Virus record (IMG/VR): IMGVR_UViG_3300042900_000440
Span: 1-21,500 of that record
From: a virus
Strand: one strand, 5' to 3'
DNA length: 21,500 nucleotides
The notes beneath the pieces are model-generated. The model did no database searches. It saw nothing but the letters and a program-made list of their open reading frames with translations, and was not told the origin of the DNA. Of the stretch, positions 8,155-14,855 are shown one piece after another. A program made the position numbers and the translations under genes. The stretch's first letter is position 1. The number at the start of each line of letters is the position of its first letter.

Positions 8155-9263
8155 CATTTTTGTTAACTCATGCTTTCACATGAGATCAGACTATACCTTC
8201 ATCCACTAGGGATGGTCTATTGTAGTCGTTGAACCTCTTTCTTGGTACATATGTGTCTAAGTAATCAATAAAAACTTGTCTTTTTCTATTTAAACATAAT
8301 GTATGATTTTTATACATAAAGTTATATAAATTAAGTGTATCATGCAAAGAATGCTGTGTAACATAACACTCATTGCTTTGCTTAATAGTTTTATTTTTTA
8401 CTGGTAATATTTTTAATAAGTCAATCATAAATTCTTTTGAGCCTGAACAAAAACCTGATTTTAGGATTTTCCAATCACTATTTTTTAAGTTTTTGTAAGC
8501 TCCAACTGTACCATCACCGTCAAAATAACCTCTAATAAAATGATGAACTAATTCATCCTCTAGTATAGGTATTCTTATTGTTTTAGTTTTAGCTGGTGTA
8601 CATCCTAAATTATTTAAATCATTATACATTTGAGCTGATGTTATTTGAGCTTTCCATATATATTTTTTAAATACTTTTTGATATTCACAATTAGGAGAAT
8701 TATTTGATCCAACATCTAATAAAAATTGTTCTACCCAATCTTTATCTTTTGATGAAAAAATTATTTGTCCTGATTTACTTGCTTTTTTTGTAATATTACC
8801 ATCAGCAAAAAGAACACCTAACCAATATGCTTTTTTTTCTGTATCAATTACATTAAAAAAGTCATCTTGACAAGTATATTTCATTGCTGATTCAGACAAA
8901 GTTCTTGATTTTATATTATTTCTTTTTAAAATTGCAAATACAGTTTTTACATTTACTCGTAATATGCTTGCAATCTTTTTACCTGATAATTTATCAGTAA
9001 CATAATAATCAATTACTTTTTGTTCTAATTCTATTTTCATATATGTAAGTATTTATACTACAATATACCAAAAATAAACCATATAACCAAGAAATTTGGC
9101 TGCGGATTTCCCATTTGGACATCTCTATCTTTTTTACTATACCTGAGTAATTAATTCAGCCACATACTACCTCACGGTGCATGCTTAGTAGATAGAGCTT
9201 TAGGGAGTCCCCGTCAATTTAAGACATTTTACACATACATTACTGCATGAGGAGCCCTAGTTG
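8155..9263 (-). ncRNA. Group I self-splicing intron in the metallopeptidase/VWA gene, with a LAGLIDADG ORF
   Basis: 1109-base intron interrupting codon 76 inside HExxH. It starts after a T (9264) and ends with a G (8155); removal restores CTC TTG CAT (Leu-Leu-His). P1 is short: exon GAGCU pairs with GGCUC a few bases into the intron (near 9256-9252), with a U-G pair at the splice site. Group IA-like core elements are clear on the minus strand: P-like AAATTGACGGGGACTCCCTA (9220-9201), Q-like AAATCCGCAGCCAAAT (9109-9094), R-like GGTTCAACGACTAC (8235-8222) and S-like GGTATAGTCT (8197-8188). A P9 hairpin CTCATG/CATGAG (8184-8167) precedes the 3' end. I found no convincing P10. The 9041-9256 stretch without a gene is this intron's 5' half. 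Confidence 0.9.
8186..9040 (-). CDS. LAGLIDADG homing endonuclease (intron-encoded)
   Basis: Intron-encoded DNA endonuclease, 284 aa. Both LAGLIDADG helices are present: YWLGVLFADGN (72-82) and HFIRGYFDGDGTV (167-179), each ending in the acidic catalytic residue (D80 and probably D176). This is therefore a monomeric two-motif enzyme. The N-terminal ~50 residues (KKIASILRVNVKTVFAILKR at 21-40) look like a resolvase-type helix-turn-helix. The ORF starts at the ATG at 9040, after the P6-side core element, and runs through the R and S core elements. Its last ~19 codons (FNDYN...VDEGIV) are therefore read from P7/P3/P8 RNA and the protein end is constrained by ribozyme sequence. Confidence 0.92.
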   Translation of the reverse strand: MKIELEQKVIDYYVTDKLSGKKIASILRVNVKTVFAILKRNNIKSRTLSESAMKYTCQDDFFNVIDTEKKAYWLGVLFADGNITKKASKSGQIIFSSKDKDWVEQFLLDVGSNNSPNCEYQKVFKKYIWKAQITSAQMYNDLNNLGCTPAKTKTIRIPILEDELVHHFIRGYFDGDGTVGAYKNLKNSDWKILKSGFCSGSKEFMIDLLKILPVKNKTIKQSNECYVTQHSLHDTLNLYNFMYKNHTLCLNRKRQVFIDYLDTYVPRKRFNDYNRPSLVDEGIV

Positions 9264-9490
9264 AGCTCATGTTTTAATAAACCATGCTTATGATCATCAC
9301 TTAATCCAGTCCAGAAATTTTCATTAATAGTAAGCTGATAATTGATATTATGCTTACTTACACCAGCAGTTGGAACTCTTTTATTATCCCAAACCTTATT
9401 CAACATAATTAAAAAGAACCCGTAATAGGGCTCCTTCAACATCAAATCTTTACTGGTTTTTGCTAAACTATCTTCTCTACTCTTTGCCAT
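9264..9490 (-). CDS. Metallopeptidase-like/VWA protein, exon 1 (residues 1-75 and part of codon 76)
   Basis: First exon of the protein continued at 7179-8154. It encodes the start of the DUF2201-type metallopeptidase-like domain and ends ...HGLLKHEL, supplying H74 and E75 of the HExxH zinc motif; H78 comes from exon 2. Without splicing the frame ends at TAG 9259-9257, a few bases into the intron. The ATG at 9490 overlaps the 3' end of the 9477-9887 gene by 14 bases, suggesting translational coupling. Exon length (227 bases) leaves two bases of codon 76, completed by the first base of exon 2. Confidence 0.9.
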
Positions 9491-9887
9491 CCTTTAATGT
9501 TATTGAATAGTTTAATTTATCTACGGGATAACCCCAACTTTTCATACTTTTCTTTAATGTCTCAACATGTAATTGTAAAAACATATCTACTACATCAGAT
9601 TCAGCAGTTAAATTAATTAATGTTGTCAAAACATTATTAACTGTAGGTTTATATTCACTATAAATACCCATACCTCTTATAACATCAATAACATTAGGTA
9701 TATTTTCTTCCCAATAATTATTATCTTTATTACTTTCTGCATATAATAAAACTAACCATGCTTTAGATTTCTCAATATCACAGTTATTTACTATCTCATT
9801 TGCAACTAACCAATTATCTTTATCAGTTGATGCATACATATCCATTATACTTCTTACACTCTCTTTTGTCAGTACTACCTTTTCCAT
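9477..9887 (-). CDS. Small helical protein sharing a motif with the 3570-4880 protein
   Basis: Soluble helical protein of 136 aa with no named family that I recognise. Residues about 12-46 (SIMDMYASTDKDNWLVAN, then EIVNN...EKS...LVLLY) match residues about 225-262 of the 3570-4880 protein in spacing and key positions: M-Y/F-x-S-x-D-x-D-N, A-x-E-I, N, E-x-S and L-x-L-L. The ATG at 9887 overlaps the stop of the upstream small gene (TGATG); a TTG one codon earlier is unlikely. The 3' end overlaps the VWA gene start by 14 bases, so it belongs to the same operon. Because the two motif-bearing genes bracket the AAA+/VWA genes, it may be part of the same complex. Confidence 0.8.
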   Translation of the reverse strand: MEKVVLTKESVRSIMDMYASTDKDNWLVANEIVNNCDIEKSKAWLVLLYAESNKDNNYWEENIPNVIDVIRGMGIYSEYKPTVNNVLTTLINLTAESDVVDMFLQLHVETLKKSMKSWGYPVDKLNYSITLKDGKE

Positions 9888-10048
9888 CAATCTTCTATTT
9901 TATTACTTATTAATTTGATTGCTGCTTTAAAACCAGCTAAAAAACCTACGTATAAATCCGGTTGAGGTTCACCATAGCTTTCTTCAATCATATACTTTTC
10001 AGCCATTTCTCTTAAAATATCATCAGATATATCAAATTGATTTTCCAT
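9887..10048 (-). CDS. Hypothetical protein, 53 aa
   Basis: A small acidic open frame from the ATG at 10048 to TGA at 9889-9887, beginning MENQFDISDDILREMAEKYM. It contains a Gly/Phe-Leu-Ala segment (YVGFLAGFKAAIKLI) typical of small phage proteins that begin with a disordered acidic stretch and end with a helix. The stop overlaps the next ATG (TGATG), and only 6 bases separate it from the gene before. The tight fit and amino-acid composition support it being real. Function unknown. Confidence 0.7.
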   Translation of the reverse strand: MENQFDISDDILREMAEKYMIEESYGEPQPDLYVGFLAGFKAAIKLISNKIED

Positions 10049-10054
10049 CAGTCT

Positions 10055-10390
10055 TTATAAATTTTTTGGATCAACACCTCTTACTTTTATCAAATACTGC
10101 TTGTATTGTTCTATAGTTATTGTACGTACACCTTCATATAGATCACCTCTATCAAATATTTCTCTTACAGTTGCTAAAGAATCAAATGTATTCATATATA
10201 ATTCACCCATAAATGATGGCTCTCTGTTAAAAACAGATGGATCTATCAATACTTGAGTTTCTTTTACACCTTCACTATTCCTTACACAAATAAATTCTAC
10301 TTGTAAACTTGGCTCATCTGGATTTGCCTCATTTGTGAAAACCACTTTGATTCTCTCATTCTCTAGTTTAATTTCTTTTACTTCTTCCAT
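10055..10390 (-). CDS. Hypothetical protein, 111 aa
   Basis: No family recognised. The protein begins MEEVKEIKLENERIKVVFTN, a beta-strand-like start, with no membrane segment or clear catalytic motif. An in-frame ATG at 10423 would add 11 residues. I prefer 10390 because it overlaps the upstream stop as TAATG, the same arrangement seen at 17463 and 20848. It is part of a chain of small co-directional genes between the primase block and the AAA+/VWA block. Confidence 0.72.
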   Translation of the reverse strand: MEEVKEIKLENERIKVVFTNEANPDEPSLQVEFICVRNSEGVKETQVLIDPSVFNREPSFMGELYMNTFDSLATVREIFDRGDLYEGVRTITIEQYKQYLIKVRGVDPKNL

Positions 10391-10737
10391 TAGTCTTCTA
10401 TTTTTAAAGTTTTTATAGCCCATAACTCAGGTTTTCCAGATTCAATCATCTTAACCCATTCCTTTGCTGTAGGAATATATCCATTACAATCTTCTTTTAC
10501 ATGTTGTTCAGCAACATATCTTGTATATACAGTCTTACCATCAAAGTTGATAAAGCTTGATCCAAATACTTTCTCACATTCAAATATACCTTCACTATGG
10601 TGACGGAACATTCTATGCATACTGTGACCAACCCAAGCCTTAGTTTCATCTAGCCACTCATGAATAGCTTGATAATCAACCTGTCTACCACCCCATTTTC
10701 TTACTGAGGACTTACAATGCTCTAAAGGATGTGCCAT
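10390..10737 (-). CDS. DUF6915-like protein
   Basis: 115-aa protein that matches from memory a conserved family of unknown function in phages and bacteria (DUF6915). Features are an opening MAHPLEHCKSSVRKWGG, DYQAIHEWLDETKAW, the His-rich HSMHRMFRHHSEGIFECEKV and a late VAEQHVKEDCNGYIPTAKEW. The many conserved His and Glu residues hint at a metal site, but no activity is known to me. The stop overlaps the next start (TAATG); the 5' neighbour is the DUF3820-like mini-gene, 11 bases away. Confidence 0.8.
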   Translation of the reverse strand: MAHPLEHCKSSVRKWGGRQVDYQAIHEWLDETKAWVGHSMHRMFRHHSEGIFECEKVFGSSFINFDGKTVYTRYVAEQHVKEDCNGYIPTAKEWVKMIESGKPELWAIKTLKIED

Positions 10738-10748
10738 ATTATTCTTAT

Positions 10749-10901
10749 TTAAATAAAATTTTCATGCTCTTTAATATATTTCTTTACCTGACTTGGACAA
10801 AACTCTTGACCTGCCAACCATTTTAAATAATCAAAGGGTACATCTTTTAACTTTTTATGTTTATGCTTTCCAAATTTAATTTTATAATTGTCATGCATCA
10901 T
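10749..10901 (-). CDS. DUF3820-like small protein, 50 aa
   Basis: Short frame from ATG ATG at 10901/10898 to TAA at 10751-10749. The sequence IKFGKHKHKKLKDVPFDYLK, then WLAGQEFC, matches the DUF3820 pattern (F-G-K-x-K-G-x-x-L-x-D-V-P-x-D-Y-L-x-W-L), also known as a C-terminal module of some exonucleases. Here it stands alone. The start directly follows the TAG stop of the upstream gene (TAGATGATG), so translation is probably coupled. Small size makes function uncertain; it may help bind nucleic acid. Confidence 0.8.
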   Translation of the reverse strand: MMHDNYKIKFGKHKHKKLKDVPFDYLKWLAGQEFCPSQVKKYIKEHENFI

Positions 10902-11294
10902 CTATCTCTTATTTTTCTCAAACAAGTTACCATAATGATTAAACTCTTCATAATCAGTAACTCTTATGCTATTTTGAATTTCATATGTACCTTCTTCTAC
11001 ATCAATATTTACATATCCAAAGCCACCATCATTGTTCCACCAGTCTTCAATGTCATTCAATAACATCTCTTGACAGTAATCTTCAAGCAATGAATATAAC
11101 TCTGAGTTATAATCATTTAAATCAGTTCCACCTTCCCAACTTTGTAATTGGTCAAAGTCAACATCTGGATCAGTTGTTATTCTTATAGACTCAATAGCTC
11201 CACTATCTCCACCACCATCATAATTTACAGATACCTTTTTAATACCTGCATTTACTAAACCAATCATTATTTTTTCTAATACATTTTCAGCCAT
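10902..11294 (-). CDS. DUF6878-like protein, 130 aa
   Basis: The protein carries the signature VNYDGGGDSGAIESI early on and DWWNNDGGFGYVNIDVEEG later. I recognise this as the DUF6878 type: a Gly-rich, Asp-rich pattern in small proteins often found on phages and plasmids. It is strongly acidic with no membrane segment. The stop abuts the start of the DUF3820-like gene. Function unknown; family call from memory. Confidence 0.78.
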   Translation of the reverse strand: MAENVLEKIMIGLVNAGIKKVSVNYDGGGDSGAIESIRITTDPDVDFDQLQSWEGGTDLNDYNSELYSLLEDYCQEMLLNDIEDWWNNDGGFGYVNIDVEEGTYEIQNSIRVTDYEEFNHYGNLFEKNKR

Positions 11295-11306
11295 AACTTT
11301 TTTATT

Positions 11307-11702
11307 TTATACTACAAATTTCCATTCAAAACCACCTGCTGTAGCTCTTATTCCTCTAGCACATTTACCAATATTATCACGCAATATGTTATTTATAAAA
11401 GCAGCTTCTTCTATATTTTTATAGGTACAAATGTATACTCCTTTATAATATTTTTGCACTTGTTTTTCTACTGCTTTTTTTAAATCAATACAACTTCCAA
11501 TTTTTTGTAAAGGTTTTTTAGTAAAAACTTCTCTAAATTGATAGCCTCCACAAAAATTAATTTCTCCTCTTGTGGCTTGTTGTATAGAAGCAGTACTTTT
11601 AATACTTGATTTTACAGGCAATAGATCAATGATTCCTTGATATGTTTCTGCTTCTAATACTTCTAATAAATGACCTTCAAGGTCGTACATTGCTATTTTC
11701 AT
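11307..11702 (-). CDS. Protein with two NUMOD1-like DNA-binding repeats, no nuclease domain
   Basis: 131-aa protein that appears to consist of two related units. The first is MYDLEGHLLEVLEAETYQGI (residue 5 onward) ending in GGYQFREV. The second is YICTYKNIEEAAFIN, ending in the characteristic CARGIRATAGGFEWKFV. This resembles NUMOD1-type modules (Y-D-x-x-G-x-x-x-x-x-F/L...G-K-x-x-x-A-G-G-Y/F-x-W) that usually sit behind a GIY-YIG or HNH nuclease. No nuclease motif is present here. The gene directly follows a SegE-like GIY-YIG gene (11712-12137), 9 bases apart, so the two may act together or derive from one endonuclease. Family call is moderate. Confidence 0.7.
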   Translation of the reverse strand: MKIAMYDLEGHLLEVLEAETYQGIIDLLPVKSSIKSTASIQQATRGEINFCGGYQFREVFTKKPLQKIGSCIDLKKAVEKQVQKYYKGVYICTYKNIEEAAFINNILRDNIGKCARGIRATAGGFEWKFVV

Positions 11703-11711
11703 AACTTTTTA

Positions 11712-12137
11712 TTATTTAAACTTATAAAATTTACCAAGTATATTCCCATTAAGGAATTCCTCTTTTTCAAGCACTTCATATTTAAATTGATGCTTTACTT
11801 CTTGATAAGTCAATTCTGTTGCTGAGTAGCAAATCATTAGAATTTCCCTTTTAATTTTACATCCAGCTTTATGAGCTTCTTTTAATTGTTGATTACTACT
11901 ATGGTAAGCCATAAAGTTAGGTTTAGTAACCCTAGTGTATTTCTTTAGTCTTTTATCAGTAGTTTGAGCTAATGCTTTTTTACCCATAGGTTTCTTGATA
12001 TTAGCAAAAAAGTTCTTCTTACCAATATATGCATAGCTATTACCATTTAATATTACTGACATATGATATACAAAACCAATTGCTCCTTCAGGAATATCAG
12101 ATTCTGTAAACACTTTTCCTTTATGTATCCAACTCAT
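11712..12137 (-). CDS. SegE-like GIY-YIG endonuclease (free-standing)
   Basis: 141-aa protein resembling the T4 SegE group of free-standing GIY-YIG homing endonucleases. GFVYHMSV and YAYIGKKNFF form the GIY-YIG-like pair. The central region AYHSSNQQLKEAHKAG aligns with the family's YYGSS...LK pattern, and REILMICYSATELTYQEVKHQFKYEVL with its conserved C-terminal helix containing the catalytic Glu. It is not inside an obvious intron: it has its own leader and lies between two intact small genes. Such enzymes promote spread of the phage region that encodes them. The GIY-YIG call is fairly firm; its target site is unknown. Confidence 0.82.
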   Translation of the reverse strand: MSWIHKGKVFTESDIPEGAIGFVYHMSVILNGNSYAYIGKKNFFANIKKPMGKKALAQTTDKRLKKYTRVTKPNFMAYHSSNQQLKEAHKAGCKIKREILMICYSATELTYQEVKHQFKYEVLEKEEFLNGNILGKFYKFK

Positions 12138-12148
12138 AATCTTAATTT

Positions 12149-12382
12149 TTATGCATCACCTTTTGGTATAATCTTAACACCAGCAAATCCTGCATTATTA
12201 TTCAATAATTCTAATATTTTTCTTTGATCATCATCATCTGCATACTTTTCTAATATCTCTATAAGAGTAGTTACAGCTGATGCAATATGTAATGGTGTTA
12301 TACCATCAATGTTTACCTTTTTAGTAAATTCACCAGGATTATCCTTTTTGAATTTAAACCCAATTTTAATTTCACCTTTCAT
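12149..12382 (-). CDS. Hypothetical protein, 77 aa
   Basis: No family recognised. Begins MKGEIKIGFKFKKDN, with a central helix (LHIASAVTTLIEILEKYA) and an Asp-rich turn (DDDDQRK). The start overlaps the 3' end of the primase gene by 11 bases, pointing to translational coupling with it. Confidence 0.7.
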   Translation of the reverse strand: MKGEIKIGFKFKKDNPGEFTKKVNIDGITPLHIASAVTTLIEILEKYADDDDQRKILELLNNNAGFAGVKIIPKGDA

Positions 12383-13358
12383 GTATTGCTTTTTTTAATA
12401 ATGGAAATAATTCTTCTTTTACTTTTTGCAGTCCATGTGCTTTAATAGAGTCTGATACATCTTTTTCCATATCAAGAACTATATAGGATAAACCATATCT
12501 TTCTTTATATTTTTCCATAGCCATTTTACCGGCATCATCATTGTCAAACAATACACATATACTTTTATACTTACTCTTTAGTTTTTCAATACTGGTTTCT
12601 TTTATAATAGTATTCTCACTATCTGGTGCTATACACTCAACATTGTTAAAACCAAGCTTATTAAAAGCCATTACATCTTTAAGTGATGATGTAATAACCA
12701 AATAATCTTTAGTCAATGTTAATTGCTCAGAACCTTGGATATAATTAGCCATCTTTAAAAACTTTCTGTTTAATATTTTTGGCTGATAAATCTTATATAG
12801 TGTACCATCATTTTTAAAATAACCATACAAGTTAAATCCTGTAATTGTAATTTCAGATACACTACCATCTGGTTCATTTCTTGATAACTTATAATACTCC
12901 AAGGGAGATACATTGTAAGCATCTAACATTTTTGAACCAATGTGATAATCACCCCAATACTTTTGATCAAAATTACTCCAGTGTCTTATAGTATAGTCAC
13001 ATACTTTATAATTCTCATAACTTTTGATTTCAGGAGCACTATATGATTTATTAAAATCTATATATGCTTTGTAATCATCTATTATTTTAAATGTAGCAAG
13101 TCTTCTATCAAGATTAAACATATGTTCAATAAGGGATATTGAATCTCCTTGTATTCCAGATGAAAAATCTTTATACTTATAAGTCATTGTGTTGGCATCA
13201 ACATATACATACATTGATGGCGTCTTTTCAGTCTTAAATGCAGATTTTACTTTAATCTGTTGACCATCTAATTTTTCAGTAAGATTTAAGTAATGTTCAT
13301 ATATCCATGTGACAGGAACATTACCTATTGATATAGCATTTTTCTTTGTTGAAATCAT
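12372..13358 (-). CDS. DNA primase with TOPRIM domain, degenerate zinc-finger region
   Basis: Probable DnaG-type primase that makes RNA primers for the phage polymerase with the nearby DnaB-type helicase. Residues 39-52 (SAFKTEKTPSMYVY) correspond to the C-P-F-H-x-E-K-T-P-S-F stretch of the CHC2 zinc finger, and the following KYKDFSSGIQGDSISL to its second half, but the zinc-binding Cys and His residues are absent. The TOPRIM domain shows VITSSLKDVMAF (221-232), where the usual catalytic Glu is replaced by Ser/Thr, and CVLFDNDDAG (268-277) with the D-x-D motif intact. A length of 328 aa means no C-terminal helicase-binding domain of cellular size. Primase identity is likely; whether it is active without the Glu cannot be told from sequence. 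Confidence 0.82.
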   Translation of the reverse strand: MISTKKNAISIGNVPVTWIYEHYLNLTEKLDGQQIKVKSAFKTEKTPSMYVYVDANTMTYKYKDFSSGIQGDSISLIEHMFNLDRRLATFKIIDDYKAYIDFNKSYSAPEIKSYENYKVCDYTIRHWSNFDQKYWGDYHIGSKMLDAYNVSPLEYYKLSRNEPDGSVSEITITGFNLYGYFKNDGTLYKIYQPKILNRKFLKMANYIQGSEQLTLTKDYLVITSSLKDVMAFNKLGFNNVECIAPDSENTIIKETSIEKLKSKYKSICVLFDNDDAGKMAMEKYKERYGLSYIVLDMEKDVSDSIKAHGLQKVKEELFPLLKKAIHER

Positions 13359-13376
13359 AATTATTAACTTTAATAA

Positions 13377-13405
13377 AAAAGGGAGCCTTTGTCTGACTCC
13401 CTTTT
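13377..13405 (-). terminator. Intrinsic terminator between the SSB-like gene and the primase gene
   Basis: On the minus strand AAAAGGGAG pairs perfectly with CTCCCTTTT (9 bp, 11-base loop), followed by further T's (TTATT). It lies 10 bases after the stop of the SSB-like gene. The primase ATG (13358) is only 18 bases beyond, leaving no room for a promoter. It may therefore be a leaky terminator that lowers primase expression relative to SSB. Confidence 0.75.
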
Positions 13406-13414
13406 AAACTATTG

Positions 13415-14101
13415 TTAGTCTAAATCAAAGTCAGAAGCTACCTTGTTAGGTACTGCAAAGTCATCCTCACCTGAACCAAATGAGTCTACTTTTTTAGCTT
13501 CAAGTTTTTTAAGATGTAGTGCTTCAGAATATAATAAGTTTTTACCTGAACCAAGTTTAGCAAATGCAAAACCATCTTTTGAAGATTTTGGCAAATATAA
13601 GTCATAATTTGTATAACCTGTTTTACCTTCATATTCTTTTCCTGCTACACAGAAGTCCATAAATTTATCTTTAAATGGAGCTGACTCATTAAATGCAAGA
13701 ATAAAATCTTCAATAGTATCATGTTTGTTATCTTGCTCATCAAACCATGCTAACATATCTAATGTAGTACAAATTGATTTCAAGAATACTAATATAGAGT
13801 TATCTCTATAGATTTGTACACCTGATTTAGTAGTACCATCAGCAAATGCATACTGACCAGCTTTTACTCTACCAATTTGACCTTTATAATGACCTGCTTC
13901 TGGCATATCTTTGTTGATCATAAAACCTTCAAATCCTTCAAGAGGTTCAGTTTCTACATTCAAGATAATCTGTATTGCACCAGGAATAAACTTAAAGTCT
14001 TCAGCCATTAAGCTATTGATTTTTAATTTATGATTTCCTGGGCTAATTGTTTTTGGTAATCCGTTACCACCTGCTACTACGTCTTTAGTTCCTATTGCCA
14101 T
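13415..14101 (-). CDS. Probable single-stranded DNA-binding protein
   Basis: 228-aa protein with an extended beta-rich region and an acidic C-terminal tail (FGSGEDDFAVPNK ending SDFDLD), the kind of tail by which SSB proteins contact partners. No Cys cluster or catalytic motif is seen. It lies directly downstream of the Sak4-like recombinase-type ATPase (25 bases), a common pairing in phages, and is followed by a strong terminator, which would fit high expression. The SSB call rests on tail plus context; a different single-strand annealing accessory protein is possible. Confidence 0.65.
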   Translation of the reverse strand: MAIGTKDVVAGGNGLPKTISPGNHKLKINSLMAEDFKFIPGAIQIILNVETEPLEGFEGFMINKDMPEAGHYKGQIGRVKAGQYAFADGTTKSGVQIYRDNSILVFLKSICTTLDMLAWFDEQDNKHDTIEDFILAFNESAPFKDKFMDFCVAGKEYEGKTGYTNYDLYLPKSSKDGFAFAKLGSGKNLLYSEALHLKKLEAKKVDSFGSGEDDFAVPNKVASDFDLD

Positions 14102-14126
14102 CTTTTCTTATTTTTTATATTATTAA

Positions 14127-14852
14127 TTATTTATAAACTTCATCCCAGTGAGTAACTATATCACCTTTATCATTAATTTCACTAATCACTATCTCTGCAT
14201 TTCTTAAATGCTCTGGTCTTGCACCACAAGTAGTTTCTTCATTAGTCTTAAAGTTTAACATAACCTTGTTACCCTTTCTAAACATATAACCAATTGCATC
14301 TGAATTTGCACAGATTAAAGACTTAATCTTACCAGTTAAATCAATATTAGCTGCCATTACCATTTCACCCTTATCATCAACTTGTTTGTCTTTGATGTGA
14401 CCTGATAGAATAATATGTTCAGCTAATGTATCTACATAATTCAAAACATCAAAGAATGCTTCTCTTATGTATAAATAACCAGCACCATTTGGTAAAGTAA
14501 TTACGTTGTCTCCATCATAACTTTTACCCATTGGAGTAGCTTTATACTTTTTAACAGCTAAAGGCATAACCATTTCTTCCAATGCAGTTACAGTATCAAT
14601 AGTGATAACCCTATAAGGTTTACCTGCTTCTTCTACTGCTTTACCAACTGCTAATAATTCTTTAAGACTATTAGCTTTTACTTTCATTGCATCTACATAA
14701 TCAGTCCCATTTTCCAAATCAATTATTAAATTACCTTCTAAACCTGCAAAAGCGGTAGTTTTACCTGTCTTTGGCTTAGAGTAAATTAACAATCTTTTTG
14801 GATTAACTCTTGTTGCGCTCACTTTCTTAGTGGGCAATACCAATCCTTCCAT
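14127..14852 (-). CDS. Sak4-like RecA-fold ATPase (AAA_24), single-strand annealing recombinase
   Basis: 241-aa RecA-core ATPase of the phage Sak4 type, which promotes annealing with help from SSB. Walker A is YSKPKTGKTT (24-33), followed by NLIIDLENGTDY, a typical acidic strand. Walker B is YRVITIDTVTALEE (80-93, D86), and ILSGHIKDK (148-156) is the conserved sensor-like His/Lys element. The length fits stand-alone Sak4. It sits between an acidic-tailed unknown protein (4 bases upstream) and the SSB-like gene. A RecE-like nuclease elsewhere in the window (2579-3589) could supply single-stranded ends. Confidence 0.88.
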   Translation of the reverse strand: MEGLVLPTKKVSATRVNPKRLLIYSKPKTGKTTAFAGLEGNLIIDLENGTDYVDAMKVKANSLKELLAVGKAVEEAGKPYRVITIDTVTALEEMVMPLAVKKYKATPMGKSYDGDNVITLPNGAGYLYIREAFFDVLNYVDTLAEHIILSGHIKDKQVDDKGEMVMAANIDLTGKIKSLICANSDAIGYMFRKGNKVMLNFKTNEETTCGARPEHLRNAEIVISEINDKGDIVTHWDEVYK

Positions 14853-14855
14853 TTT

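Noticed and set aside
7179-9490. Separate VWA gene and separate 77-aa gene
   Set aside because: Joining them restores HELLHIAFGH exactly, and the gap carries group I core sequences.
10857-11188. Two plus-strand frames opposite the DUF6878- and DUF3820-like genes
   Set aside because: The minus-strand frames carry recognisable conserved patterns; the plus-strand translations are Leu/His/Ser-rich shadows.
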